DNA of 64,000 bases from Nitrospirota bacterium (GCA_016219645.1 JACRLR010000010.1:2552-66551); one strand, 5' to 3'; positions 49,952 through 58,143 are shown, counted from the stretch's first letter. Numbers and translations: made by a program. The notes: a model not told the origin generated them from the letters alone.

Positions 49952-50953
49952 TCACATCGACGAATTTGACTCCTGCGCCGGAGTTTGCGGCGGGCTTGCT
50001 GTGTTTCTGCTCCAGTGACAAGCCGGGTCTTCGAAGCCTGATATCCATCCAAACGTTCCTGCCCCTCCGATCCAGTGCCTGACCGTGCAGTAGTCTCCAA
50101 CCCGACGTAACGTGTCGTTGAACATGAGGAAGAAGAGTTTCGATTCCGCTTCTCTCGCGTGGCGCGTCAGGACAATCTGAAAGCGCTCTGTCGGCACGGC
50201 GATCCCTAACGAGCAAAAGTACCGGTGCTCCTCAAACTCCCGTGGCTGACTGTCGATATCTTTGCTGATGTACTTGGAAAGATACCGGGCCAGTTTGACC
50301 GGGGAGGTTCCAGGCCGTGGCCCCCTCACGTTCACCTGACCCTGTGCTTTTCCGACAATCTTGTACCAACAACGGCGCAGGAGGCGAATATCCTGGAAAC
50401 CACGGACAGCTAAATGCGGATGGATCGCCCCGCGCTTCTGGCATTCCAACACCGCCACGTAGGGCATCGAGTAGCCACTACGCGAAAGCATGCGCCGTAA
50501 GCGTTCCAGGTCGGTCAAGACTCTCTCACGGTCTTCGACATTGTCGCGGTAGGTCAGTGTGACCAGATGGTCTGCTCTGATCGAGAGACATTTCCGCCTG
50601 ATCTCGCCGGTCGCCCTGGCTCGTGCTCGTTTTTCGTTCTGTTCTTTGTTTAATGACTTGCCCTTGAGCCCTCGCTTGCCCGGATGCGGATCAACCTTTC
50701 CCCACGGACTCTCAATCCACTGCTTCCCAAAGTCATGAATCTTGACTGACCACGTTGACCCGCCCGATGACTGTGTGTGTGTGTGTGTGTGTGTGTGGGA
50801 TTCCGTGTGATCGACGAGAAATGTCTTTCTGACAAGTTTAGGGGCTGCCGGGGGACCGGCAGCCGCGCGCCGGTGGCTCTCGCCATCCGGCGCATCGGTT
50901 GGCCGCTGCCCGTCTTCCTTCGCCACTTGATAATCAAGGCTTTGACTGGACAC
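49952..50953 (-). CDS. HUH-type replication initiator-like protein
   Basis: 333 aa from GTG 50953. The central part has VTLTYRDNVEDRERVLTDLE, then VAVLECQKRGAIHPHLAVRG, whose H-P-H is the metal-binding HUH site, and LARYLSKYISKDI, which supplies the Y-x-x-x-(K/Y) nucleophile region. This is the layout of rolling-circle Rep and inovirus Gp2-like proteins. An N-terminal HTHTHTHT run is encoded by a (GT)n microsatellite at 50775-50798. It probably nicks DNA for replication or transfer of the element. Confidence 0.78.
   Translation of the reverse strand: MSSQSLDYQVAKEDGQRPTDAPDGESHRRAAAGPPAAPKLVRKTFLVDHTESHTHTHTHTQSSGGSTWSVKIHDFGKQWIESPWGKVDPHPGKRGLKGKSLNKEQNEKRARARATGEIRRKCLSIRADHLVTLTYRDNVEDRERVLTDLERLRRMLSRSGYSMPYVAVLECQKRGAIHPHLAVRGFQDIRLLRRCWYKIVGKAQGQVNVRGPRPGTSPVKLARYLSKYISKDIDSQPREFEEHRYFCSLGIAVPTERFQIVLTRHAREAESKLFFLMFNDTLRRVGDYCTVRHWIGGAGTFGWISGFEDPACHWSRNTASPPQTPAQESNSSM
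50775..50798. repeat. GT dinucleotide microsatellite
   Basis: About 12 GT units on the + strand within the Rep gene; they encode alternating His-Thr. Copy-number change by odd units would shift the frame, so this could switch Rep on and off by slippage. Confidence 0.85.
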
Positions 50954-51014
50954 TCCATACCTCGTCGATTTACACTTGCGTCTGAGTCACCACCCTGTTG
51001 AAGGAACTAAAACG

Positions 51015-51236
51015 ATGGACGAACGTATCGTAGTTGATCCCAACATCTGCAGCGGAAAGCCGACCATTCGAGGCACTCGGATCATGGTGAAGAACATCCT
51101 TGGCATGGTCGCGGGCGGCTACACCAGAGCGCAGATTCTGGATGCCTACCCCGAGATGACTCCTGACGACGTGACTGGAGCCCTTGAATACGCGAGTCAC
51201 GTGGTTGATGAGGAGAAAGTCATTCCGCGTGCGTGA
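51015..51236 (+). CDS. DUF433 antitoxin (element-borne)
   Basis: 73 aa from ATG 51015 with AAGGA upstream. IVVDPNICSGKPTIRGTRIM, then ILGMVAGGYTRAQILDAYPE and DDVTGALEYASHVVDEEKV: textbook DUF433. Its stop overlaps the toxin start by 8 bp. The only such pair inside the mobile element, and a likely route by which the family spread. Confidence 0.9.
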   Translation: MDERIVVDPNICSGKPTIRGTRIMVKNILGMVAGGYTRAQILDAYPEMTPDDVTGALEYASHVVDEEKVIPRA

Positions 51237-51609
51237 CCGTCTGATCGTTCTGCTTGACCAGAACGTTCCGCGCGCGGTTGCTTCTTGGCTTCGCAGCGTG
51301 AGACCTGCCTGGATGGTCCACCACACTAGCGACATCGGATTGTCCGGCCAGAGCGATGAAGCCGTCTTCTCCTGGGCCATCCAGCACAACGCGCTCATCA
51401 TTACTTTTGATGAGGACTTCGCCGATGGCCGGTCGTTTCCAGCCAGGCAGCACCACGGGATTGTCAGACTTCGCGTGTGGCCCACAACAACGGAAGAGAC
51501 CCAACAGGCTCTTGACCGCCTGTTTCGTGAAGTATCCGATGACGAGCTGAACGGTGCATTAGTCATTGTTGGTCCCTCCCGCATTCGGGTTAGGTTACGA
51601 CCGACATAA
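51229..51609 (+). CDS. DUF5615 PIN-like toxin (element-borne)
   Basis: 126 aa from GTG 51229. LIVLLDQNVPRAVASWL, then SGQSDEAVFSWAIQHN and IITFDEDFADGRSF, all acidic sites intact, with the C-terminal helix TQQALDRLFREVSDDEL. Ends 185 bp before attR. Confidence 0.9.
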   Translation: MRDRLIVLLDQNVPRAVASWLRSVRPAWMVHHTSDIGLSGQSDEAVFSWAIQHNALIITFDEDFADGRSFPARQHHGIVRLRVWPTTTEETQQALDRLFREVSDDELNGALVIVGPSRIRVRLRPT

Positions 51610-52068
51610 CAGGCGCGCCCCCGTTAATGCGAGGCGCGCAGTGTAACCGAAAGTGTAACCATACTCGTGCTAACTGCCCTCTCCACACGCAAACGCGCGC
51701 AACTCGGCTGATTCACCTAACCTGGCCATTCCATTGGTGATTCTGTTGGTTCTGGTGAGGGTGAAGAAGGGGGAGACAGTGGGTCTGTCGCTATTTGTAA
51801 ACCGCAGGTTGGAGGTTCAATTCCTCTCGCCAGCTCCAGAATTGAACCTCCGACCTAGGGGTTTCGAAGGGGATGTGTCCCCTTCGTGGGAAGTGTGCAA
51901 GGGGGCCAGCCCCTTCGCAGGAGCCGCGAGGCAAGTTTCAGAGCCGACCCGGCAACGGTTGGATGGTTCAATTCCTCTCGCCAGCTCCACAACTCCTGCG
52001 GTTAGCATGCGCTGGGGGACCTCAGCACACACCGCTTTCCGATCGGAGTGCGGTTCCATGGGAGTGGG
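51610..52068. other. Right end of the element and a second att-like copy
   Basis: attR 51794-51838 (45 bp, identical to attL). CGAAGGGGA-TGTG-TCCCCTTCG hairpin at 51865-51886. A second partial copy, TTGGATGGTTCAATTCCTCT and on to CCAGCTCCA, at 51959-51989 repeats the tRNA 3' end with one extra base. No gene in this 460-bp stretch. Confidence 0.8.
51794..51838 (+). other. attR, 45-bp direct repeat
   Basis: Identical to 45888-45932. It carries only the 3' part of the tRNA, so the functional tRNA is the left copy. Confidence 0.9.
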
Positions 52069-52560
52069 ATGATGGGAGGGCTCTTCACCGTGCTCGCGGT
52101 CATTGCAGCCGGCGCGGCCTCGGTCTATTTCGTCACTTCATCGGTGGCGGCACAACTCATTCGCAAAAGGAGCGTGACAACCATCTTGAACGATGTGAAA
52201 ACCCGACAACGTTCAGCGCCTCAAACCCCACTCCACGAGATCTATTATTCTCTTGCCGAAGAAAGGGCCCAAAAGAATACCTGGCTCACGGATTTCAATT
52301 ATTTGAACGTGTTACGGGAGGCAGGCTGTTTCAATCCGGGAACGGCTCCACCACCTGAGGAATTCGCTCAGTTTATAGCGGGGATTGAAGAGAATATTCG
52401 ACAAGGTCACGGCGACGATACAATCTCACGGCGATACGGACTCAGTGTTTCCATGAACTTCGTGAAACAGGGCGGACAGAACGTGTGCGTGAGAGGGAAA
52501 TTGGCCAGCTTCACGCCATGGGTCTGTCGATACGTCCGCGGTGTGACCCAGTGCTCATGA
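52069..52560 (+). CDS. Hypothetical protein with N-terminal membrane helix
   Basis: 163 aa. Helix GLFTVLAVIAAGAASVYFV, then a soluble part (VTTILNDVKTRQRSAPQTPL, YSLAEERAQKNTWLTDFNYL, PPPEEFAQFIAGIEENI). Unrecognised. Its last 154 bp lie antisense to the Cys-motif gene 52407-52700, so the C-terminal residues after about 113 may not be under selection. Confidence 0.5.
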   Translation: MMGGLFTVLAVIAAGAASVYFVTSSVAAQLIRKRSVTTILNDVKTRQRSAPQTPLHEIYYSLAEERAQKNTWLTDFNYLNVLREAGCFNPGTAPPPEEFAQFIAGIEENIRQGHGDDTISRRYGLSVSMNFVKQGGQNVCVRGKLASFTPWVCRYVRGVTQCS

Positions 52561-52700
52561 TCAGAGGAAGATCCGGTCTCATCTCGGATCTTCCTGCAGA
52601 GACAACAGACAGGCAGCAAGGTCGGAGGGATGAACGACTCTCTCATGAGAGCGATCGGCGCCTCATGAGTGATCTGAGCGACAGGTCCTTTACTAGCCAT
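52407..52700 (-). CDS. Small Cys-x-x-Cys protein related to PAS/receiver-associated zinc tails
   Basis: 97 aa from ATG 52700, which has a strong GAAGGAGG 6-9 bases upstream. LLPVCCLCRKIRDETGSSSD, then W, Y, LTHTFCPPCFTKFM: the C-x-x-C-K-x-I-R-D...H-x-x-C-P-x-C pattern seen as a tail on PAS and response-regulator proteins (usual form ICxxCKxIRD ... FSHGICPxC). Here it is free-standing. Probably a zinc-binding module. Overlaps the end of 52069-52560 in antisense. Confidence 0.65.
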   Translation of the reverse strand: MASKGPVAQITHEAPIALMRESFIPPTLLPVCCLCRKIRDETGSSSDHEHWVTPRTYRQTHGVKLANFPLTHTFCPPCFTKFMETLSPYRREIVSSP

Positions 52701-52985
52701 ACAGCACCTCCTTCTTTCACCCGCCAGATAAGGGCAAGCAACGCGGCGATGTGTTGAGCCTGATAAAGGGTCCGTATATATCAGTATGCTAAAGCCCGTA
52801 TGGCCGTTCGTGCAAATGAAATGCGAAATCCGCAGTTTCACTCCCCACCTGTTAGCGATGGTGTTGGTGGGTGATCTGCAGCCGCGCGCCGTGTGAGTGG
52901 CGAAAGGGAAAATACCGGCTATATTGTATGTGTGACTGTAGCGCTCAGGTCTACGATGCTGTCGGCACTATTGAAAGGTAGGTAC

Positions 52986-53498
52986 ATGATGCGACGTGCT
53001 CTCTTCGCGGTGATCTTGGTCCTCACGTATGCAACAGGCGCAGCGGCAGATTCTTTTGAAGATGCCCTCTCTGCTCTTCAACGTGGAGACTCCGCTCTAG
53101 CGGCTCAACTCTTCCGCCCCCTCGCTGAGCAAGGCAACCCACAGGCACAAGTCAAACTCGGCTGGATATATGAGAAGGGACAGGGTGTCAAACAGAGCGA
53201 TCAGGAAGCCGTGAAGTGGTACCGCAAGGCGGCAGGGCAGGGCAACGCAGAGGGACAGGTCTTTTTGGGAGGGATGTATTTCAAAGCAGTTCCTCAGGAT
53301 AATGTGCGCGCCTATCTGTGGTTCGATCTCGCTGTCCAGGAATATCTACGACAAGGCGGAAAGAATCTGGAGACAGAACAACGGCGAGATACGATAGGTG
53401 CGCAGCTCACTTCCGCACAGATTGCAGCGATCCAGCGACTCGCGCGACAGTGTCGAGTGTCCAACTATACAAACTGTGAGTCGCTCGCAGCCTACTAA
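52986..53498 (+). CDS. Secreted Sel1-repeat protein
   Basis: 170 aa from ATG 52986 (AGGTAGGT upstream). Signal peptide ending ATGAAA, then Sel1-type TPR units: SALAAQLFRPLAEQGNPQAQ, VKLGWIYEKGQGVKQSDQEA, GNAEGQVFLGGMYF. A scaffold for protein interactions in the periplasm. C-terminal part with two Cys (QCRVSNYTNCESL). Confidence 0.85.
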   Translation: MMRRALFAVILVLTYATGAAADSFEDALSALQRGDSALAAQLFRPLAEQGNPQAQVKLGWIYEKGQGVKQSDQEAVKWYRKAAGQGNAEGQVFLGGMYFKAVPQDNVRAYLWFDLAVQEYLRQGGKNLETEQRRDTIGAQLTSAQIAAIQRLARQCRVSNYTNCESLAAY

Positions 53499-53575
53499 CA
53501 CCTAGGCTGGCCTGGACCGTCACGCGGTTGGCTCCTACACAGGCCGTCGCATAGCCCCAGCATAGAGCCCGCATC

Positions 53576-53768
53576 TAGCCCGCATTATTCATGACTCTTC
53601 TGCTACAATCGCCGATCTGCTGTTGCGACAAGCCTGCGGCCGGCGGGCTCGCCCCTCAGACCTTCGACGTACTGCACGAGTACGCCTCAGATCCTCCGGG
53701 CTCCGCGCGCCGGTCTCACGACGCGGCTTGGCGATTTCGCCACGAACAGTCATGAATACTGCGGGCTA
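53576..53768. mobile_element. MITE-like element with TAGCCCGCA ends
   Basis: 193 bp. Left TAGCCCGCATTATTCATGAC, right GTCATGAATACTGCGGGCTA: about 38-bp imperfect inverted ends. The centre has ACGTACTGCACGAGTACGCC, close to the centre of the 6997-7122 element, although the ends differ. No coding capacity. The rest of the 555-bp spacer 53499-54053 shows no gene. Confidence 0.8.
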
Positions 53769-54053
53769 AGAAACCAGCATCCGCACATTGGCTCATTTAT
53801 CTTCCCCCTTCGTCTCGCCCTATGCCGGTGGTCTTCATGTCATACCGGTTCGTCCAGGTTTAGTGCCAATGTTGCCTGTTACATTACTGAACAGTCTTAC
53901 AAAATTACGCACATATTTCACGCACGATCGATATATTTCAATTAATATTCAATGACATATGGGTGGCCTGCGATGGTCTCGCTCTTGCTTTACGAGCAGG
54001 CTGTCCGTTCATGCCTGTTAGTGCGCGTTTATTAAGCTGGAGGAGAAGAACAA

Positions 54054-54806
54054 TTGTCGAGGAAAGGCTTTTTCTTACCCAAGATTGCGCTACATTTGCT
54101 TCTGCGAGGTCCCGAACCAACGCGGCGAGCCCGTCTCTCCTTTCTGAAGGTGGCTTTCACGGCAGGCATGCTTCTCTGGGCATGCATCGCGGTCACTCCG
54201 GCCACTGCTGTGACCGTTCAGTATTCCTTCACCGGAACAGTGAATCAAGTGTCTCCCCAACTATCATCAACATTTATCACGAATCCAAGCCCAACGGCTA
54301 TGTCAGGGCTCATGACAGTGAATACGACGGACACGAATACTGCCAGTGCCATCCTCGGCAGCTACACCATCACAAATTTCAGCCTGAATATTGGAGGCTA
54401 TACCGCGACAATGGGGACTTCCGGTAATGTCGTGATTAGAAACGGGCCACCAGGGACCGATTGGTTCAATGTGACCGTGAATGCGCCTAATGGACCGGTA
54501 GTGAATGGCTTGGCCCCGAGAATATTCGAGATTCAGCTTCGTGGTCCTAACAGTATATTCACCAGTGACGCACTGCCGCCATCCTCTCCGAGCATGACTT
54601 CTTTTACTAATCGCAATCTGTGGCGTCTGGTATTTGGGACGGGAACTACGAGAACCGTTTCGGGGGTCATGACCGCCGTGACACCTGTGCCATTGCCACC
54701 CACGGCGATCTTGTTCGGCGCGGCGCTGGTGGCGCTAGTTGGTCTCGGGGCCGGGAATTGGAAACAGAGAAGCGCAGGATCGCGTGGACAAAGTGTTGGA
54801 GGTTAG
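54054..54806 (+). CDS. PEP-CTERM sorting-domain protein
   Basis: 250 aa from a TTG with GGAGGAG upstream. Long basic n-region, then signal helix VAFTAGMLLWACIAVTPATA, a beta-rich Asn/Thr/Ser-rich body and the sorting tail VPLPPTAILFGAALVALVGL, then GAGNWKQRS. The last residues and the TAG stop are supplied by a TTGGAGG-TTAGAGG repeat. Same class as 8457-9134. Confidence 0.82.
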   Translation: MSRKGFFLPKIALHLLLRGPEPTRRARLSFLKVAFTAGMLLWACIAVTPATAVTVQYSFTGTVNQVSPQLSSTFITNPSPTAMSGLMTVNTTDTNTASAILGSYTITNFSLNIGGYTATMGTSGNVVIRNGPPGTDWFNVTVNAPNGPVVNGLAPRIFEIQLRGPNSIFTSDALPPSSPSMTSFTNRNLWRLVFGTGTTRTVSGVMTAVTPVPLPPTAILFGAALVALVGLGAGNWKQRSAGSRGQSVGG

Positions 54807-54927
54807 AGGTTTGAGGGTGGATGTTAAAGGCGATCGGGGAAGGTCGAACTCAACCTTAACCTTCTTGAATTCTGACCGGCCTCCAACTTCTAACCTCCAA
54901 CCTCAAACATTTCTGAACAGCCTGCGA
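54785..54927. repeat. Heptamer dyad and a solo MITE end
   Basis: TTGGAGG-TTAGAGG-TTTGAGG arm at 54796-54818, hexamer arm at 54850-54865, CCTCCAACTTCTAACCTCC arm at 54880-54902, then TTCTGAACAGCCTGCGATGG, the right end of the 6997-7122 element family. Confidence 0.75.
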
Positions 54928-54934
54928 TGGTGAG

Positions 54935-56278
54935 CTAAAAGGCCTGGGCCAGGCTCAGCTGGACCATGTGCCGTTCGATCAAGAAGTCCTGCCCTCCGAA
55001 CGACTGATCATTATGCGAGTAACTGTAGGTCAGGCCTAAAAAGGTCTGGGGCGTGACCCGATAGTTCAGCCCCCCAGTGCCGCCCCACGCCGTATAGGAG
55101 AACCCCGTGCTCCCCGCCCCGATCTGGTCGCCCCACCCCACGTTGACGCCGGCCACCCCGAAGAGTTCCGGCAGCGGGGTCTGCTGCACCAGGTTCAGCG
55201 ACACCACCTGGGTGCGCAGCGTGGCGCTCTGGAATTGATACGACGGCGTCACCCCGATGTTATAGGCGGCCGTCAGCGTGGTCGTCCGGTCATTCCAGAG
55301 CAGGGCCACATTCCCCACCGGCGCCACCGTGGTTGCCGACGACGCCCCCGTCGTGAGGCTCGGATCGACCGCCAGGGCTCCGGCCGCCGTCGTCAGGGTG
55401 ACATTGGGCGTAAAGCGGCGCACCCACCCGAGAGTTCCCCCATTGGTGCGGAAGCTGCCCAGCGACCCATAGGAATAGTCCGCCCCCACGAAGTTCACAC
55501 TCACCGTATCATGCCGCGACAGGTCCAGCGCGAGCCCGGCCGTGTACGTCTGGTAATCCGTATCCAGCAGCCGCCCCGGTTGCTGCGCTTCGGAATTCCC
55601 AAATTTAATAAACCCGTTCGTGTAGGCTCCGGTCAGGTTGAGCACCGCCGTGAGCGGCGCCGTGAGATTGACATTGAACATATTGGTTTGCGTATTGACT
55701 CGGCCCAGTTGATACCCCCGTACAAATGGATTGGCCCCTTCCCCCGACAAGTCCCCTGTCAGGAAGGCTGGCGGCTGCGGGGTATAGCTATAGGTATTGG
55801 AGGCGCGTACGTGCGCCCCCTCCCACACCCGATTCGCCAACCGGCTCACATCCAGCAGCCCGCCCACCCGGGTGCCGACATAACTGAGATCCGGATTCTT
55901 GGCGTAATATTCCCCCACCGCACTGGCCATCGCCTCCACCGTCCCGAGGCTCCCAGCATAGACCCCACGGACCTGCGGGATCGTGGTCGTCACCCAATCC
56001 TCCTTGCTCAGGCCCGGCGTACTCCGCCCATTGGGCGTAAAGAGCACATTGCTGTCGTACCGTTGCCCCACTAAAATCGAGGGGATCACGCGAAACCCCT
56101 CCGTCACCTGTACCCCCGCCCCCGGCTCGGTCGCGCCGCCAAAGGCGGTCCCGGGAATCTGCCCTACCCCGCCTCCTAGGCCACCCCCGGCGCCTCCAAT
56201 CATTTGCGCCTGGCTGACGGCCACCACCCCGAGCACACTCACCAGGACTATTCCTGCTAGAAACTTAAGAAATTGCAT
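54935..56278 (-). CDS. Outer-membrane beta-barrel protein
   Basis: 447 aa from ATG 56278 (GAGGAACAGG upstream). Signal peptide ending AVSQAQ, Gly-rich stretch (IGGAGGGLGGGVGQIP), then VIPSILVGQRYDSNVLFTP and about 16-18 amphipathic strands ending MVQLSLAQAF with a C-terminal Phe. The YDSNVLFTP opening is that of barrels associated with exosortase/polysaccharide loci (TIGR03016-like). The two PEP-CTERM genes in the window fit this, but no exosortase is present. Confidence 0.8.
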   Translation of the reverse strand: MQFLKFLAGIVLVSVLGVVAVSQAQMIGGAGGGLGGGVGQIPGTAFGGATEPGAGVQVTEGFRVIPSILVGQRYDSNVLFTPNGRSTPGLSKEDWVTTTIPQVRGVYAGSLGTVEAMASAVGEYYAKNPDLSYVGTRVGGLLDVSRLANRVWEGAHVRASNTYSYTPQPPAFLTGDLSGEGANPFVRGYQLGRVNTQTNMFNVNLTAPLTAVLNLTGAYTNGFIKFGNSEAQQPGRLLDTDYQTYTAGLALDLSRHDTVSVNFVGADYSYGSLGSFRTNGGTLGWVRRFTPNVTLTTAAGALAVDPSLTTGASSATTVAPVGNVALLWNDRTTTLTAAYNIGVTPSYQFQSATLRTQVVSLNLVQQTPLPELFGVAGVNVGWGDQIGAGSTGFSYTAWGGTGGLNYRVTPQTFLGLTYSYSHNDQSFGGQDFLIERHMVQLSLAQAF

Positions 56279-56394
56279 CCTGTTCCTCACCTATGGCAGC
56301 ACGATGACATTGTCGGAACCTCGCCGAAGACATCACCAAGCTAACTACTTACTTCGGGGTTGTCACGTTACTTGTGTATTTTTGCGGAGGGGTA

Positions 56395-56465
56395 CGTGTT
56401 GGAGGTTAGAGGTTTGAGGCCTGCAGTTTCCGGAACGCCTCCAGCCTCTAACCTCCAACGCTCTG
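56395..56465. repeat. TTGGAGG heptamer dyad
   Basis: GTTGGAGG-TTAGAGG-TTTGAGG followed by CCTCCAGCCTCTAACCTCC: perfect arm complement around about 25 bp, upstream of the leftward barrel gene. Confidence 0.8.
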
Positions 56466-56534
56466 CTCGTTCACGTCTATCAAGATCGAGGTGGACCCTG
56501 TTATATTGATGTAACACCCAATTCGAGGTTTCCG

Positions 56535-56837
56535 ATGGATATGCTGATGATCGTGTTTCGGACTTCACTACAAGAACGTGTACACGAGTTATTGAAGGAG
56601 TGCGGGGTCAAGGCCTATACCGAACTTCCCAAAGCAGCCGGGATAGGGCTATCAGGAACGACTGAGGGGCAATGGTTCTCCGCAGGGGAGAACAGCGTGA
56701 TTCTTGTCTCGCTGGAATCAGCTCAACGTGACAAGGTTGGCAACGCGGTCAAGGCCTGGTGTGCAGAGGCTCAGCACTCAGGTTGGGACAAACCAGCCAT
56801 TAGAATGTTCTTTTGGCCCTGCACACAGCTCATATAG
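56535..56837 (+). CDS. P-II-like small protein
   Basis: 100 aa. MLMIVFRTSLQERVHELLKE with CGVKAYTELPKAAGIGLSGT, then NSVILVSLESAQRDKVGNAV and a final FFWPCTQLI: a ferredoxin-like fold similar to PG0541-type P-II-like proteins (DUF3240 group). Such proteins sense ligands and often sit beside transporters; none adjoins here. GAGG precedes the start. Confidence 0.65.
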   Translation: MDMLMIVFRTSLQERVHELLKECGVKAYTELPKAAGIGLSGTTEGQWFSAGENSVILVSLESAQRDKVGNAVKAWCAEAQHSGWDKPAIRMFFWPCTQLI

Positions 56838-56915
56838 GGGAAGGTTAAGGCTGAGGCTAAGGTTGAGCAAACAAGAACCTGTCGACGCTTAACCTTAACC
56901 TCAACCTAAGCCTTC
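56835..56915. repeat. Hexamer dyad
   Basis: AAGGTTAAGGCTGAGGCTAA at 56841-56866 and CTTAACCTTAACCTCAACC at 56888-56908, between two rightward genes. Confidence 0.8.
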
Positions 56916-56931
56916 TTGATTCGAGGCTCGC

Positions 56932-57261
56932 ATGGCACGACGCACCCAGGCTCAGCTGCAACAGTCCTACCGTGAACAGGCCCTCAAGATATTCCCTTGG
57001 ATCTGCGCGCATTGCGGGCGTGAATTTGAAGGTAAGAAGCTGAGCCAACTCACAGTCCATCACAAAGACCATAACCACGACAACAATCCACCAGACGGGA
57101 GCAACTGGGAATTGCTCTGTCTCTACTGCCACGACAATGAGCACCAGAGGAATCAGTTGCCTGATCCTTCCGGTGAGGCCCTGATGGGCCGACATCAAGA
57201 CCGACCTTCAACCTTTTCTCCCTTTGCCCATCTGGCAGACTTCATGAAACGGAAGACCTAG
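56932..57261 (+). CDS. HNH nuclease, YajD-like
   Basis: 109 aa. CAHCGREFEGKKLSQLTVHH (zinc Cys pair and the first His of HNH), KDHNHDNNPPDGSNWELLCL and YCHDNEHQ. Complete small HNH endonuclease fold of the YajD type. Substrate unknown. The stop is 11 bp before yaeQ. Confidence 0.85.
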   Translation: MARRTQAQLQQSYREQALKIFPWICAHCGREFEGKKLSQLTVHHKDHNHDNNPPDGSNWELLCLYCHDNEHQRNQLPDPSGEALMGRHQDRPSTFSPFAHLADFMKRKT

Positions 57262-57272
57262 CGATCCCCTTC

Positions 57273-57833
57273 ATGGCTTCAAACGCCACCATTTGCAAAG
57301 CGACGGTGCAGATTTCCCACATGGATCGCCAGTATTATGCTGATCATGTTCTGACCCTGGCGCGCCATCCATCTGAAACTGAAGAGCGCCTGATGGTGCG
57401 GCTGCTGGCCTTTGTGCTGCATGCTGGTGAAGGCTTGTCGTTCGGTCGCGGACTGAGTACGGAAGAGGAACCAGCTCTTTGGCAGAAGGATTTGATGGGC
57501 GCGATCGTATATTGGATTGAAGTAGGGCAACCGGATGAGAAAACCATTCGCCGTGCCTGCGGGCGTGCCGATCAGGTCTCCATCTATACCTATGGAGGGC
57601 GTGGCGCCGACCAGTGGTGGGAGAAAAACATGGCCGCTTTGGGGCGATTGAAAAATCTCGCCGTGTTGAACCTGCCCCTGGACGGAAGCCGCGCCTTGGC
57701 CGCACTCGCGCAGCCCAGCATGCAGTTGCAATGCACGATTCAAGAGGGACAGATTTGGATGACGGATGGAGCAAACACTGTGCACATTGAATTGACGGTA
57801 TTGAAACAGGCTTCGGCCCTACTTGGGGAGTAA
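57273..57833 (+). CDS. yaeQ: YaeQ family protein
   Basis: 186 aa, normal length. MASNATICKATVQISHMDRQ, then YADHVLTLARHPSETEERLM, the conserved family opening, and ALWQKDLMGAIVYWIEVGQP with GQIWMTDGANTVHIEL near the end. PD-(D/E)xK-like fold; function unresolved. Probably shares a transcript with the HNH gene. Confidence 0.93.
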   Translation: MASNATICKATVQISHMDRQYYADHVLTLARHPSETEERLMVRLLAFVLHAGEGLSFGRGLSTEEEPALWQKDLMGAIVYWIEVGQPDEKTIRRACGRADQVSIYTYGGRGADQWWEKNMAALGRLKNLAVLNLPLDGSRALAALAQPSMQLQCTIQEGQIWMTDGANTVHIELTVLKQASALLGE

Positions 57834-57966
57834 TGCATGCATGTCGCGCCTTTCTCGCTTGTCCCGCGCTCCGCTCATTGACTTCCTCCTCTGCCCGCGG
57901 TAGTGGTTGTACCATTATTCGGACAGTGCATACTCACACGTCGTCCATCACTGAGAGGCTAGCATC

Positions 57967-58143
57967 ATGAAGAATGTGGAGATGACCGTCGTAGGGACCC
58001 TGTTGACGATCAAGGTAGATTTGTCCAAAGAGTTCGGACCCTCCGCCTCAGGCAAGACCATCATCATTGCCTCCACGGAGGGAAATGTGACTATTCCCGA
58101 TCGCACGGAAAAAGTAGGGTTGAACGTCTATAGGAAGAAGTGA
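57967..58143 (+). CDS. Small conserved-looking protein, 58 aa
   Basis: ATG 57967 to TGA 58141-58143. MKNVEMTVVGTLLTIKVDLS, then KEFGPSASGKTIIIASTEGN and a K-V-G-L-N-V-Y-R-K-K end. A compact beta-rich protein; the GKTIIIASTEG stretch is well formed. It has an ordinary start and clean codon use. Function unknown. Confidence 0.7.
   Translation: MKNVEMTVVGTLLTIKVDLSKEFGPSASGKTIIIASTEGNVTIPDRTEKVGLNVYRKK

Larger units (their letters stand above)
45858..51838. mobile_element. Integrative element in tRNA-Thr
   Basis: About 5.9 kb between 45-bp direct repeats 45888-45932 and 51794-51838, which are identical. Cargo: integrase, small membrane protein, crcB, periplasmic DUF6799-like protein, a membrane protein, higBA, a HUH-type Rep and a DUF433/DUF5615 pair. 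No conjugation, capsid or Zot-type gene is present. It has an integrase and a Rep, so it is most like an integrative mobilisable element or plasmid-derived island. Confidence 0.88.

Noticed and set aside
51794-51838. Second tRNA-Thr at attR
   Set aside because: Lacks the acceptor 5' strand and D arm; it is the attachment-site copy.
51959-51989. Second tRNA-Thr gene
   Set aside because: Only the T arm and acceptor 3' part are present, with an inserted base in the T arm; no 5' half upstream.
55235-56074. 279-codon plus-strand frame opposite the barrel gene
   Set aside because: Arg/Pro/His-rich shadow of a GC-rich gene; the minus strand encodes a convincing barrel with signal peptide and C-terminal Phe.
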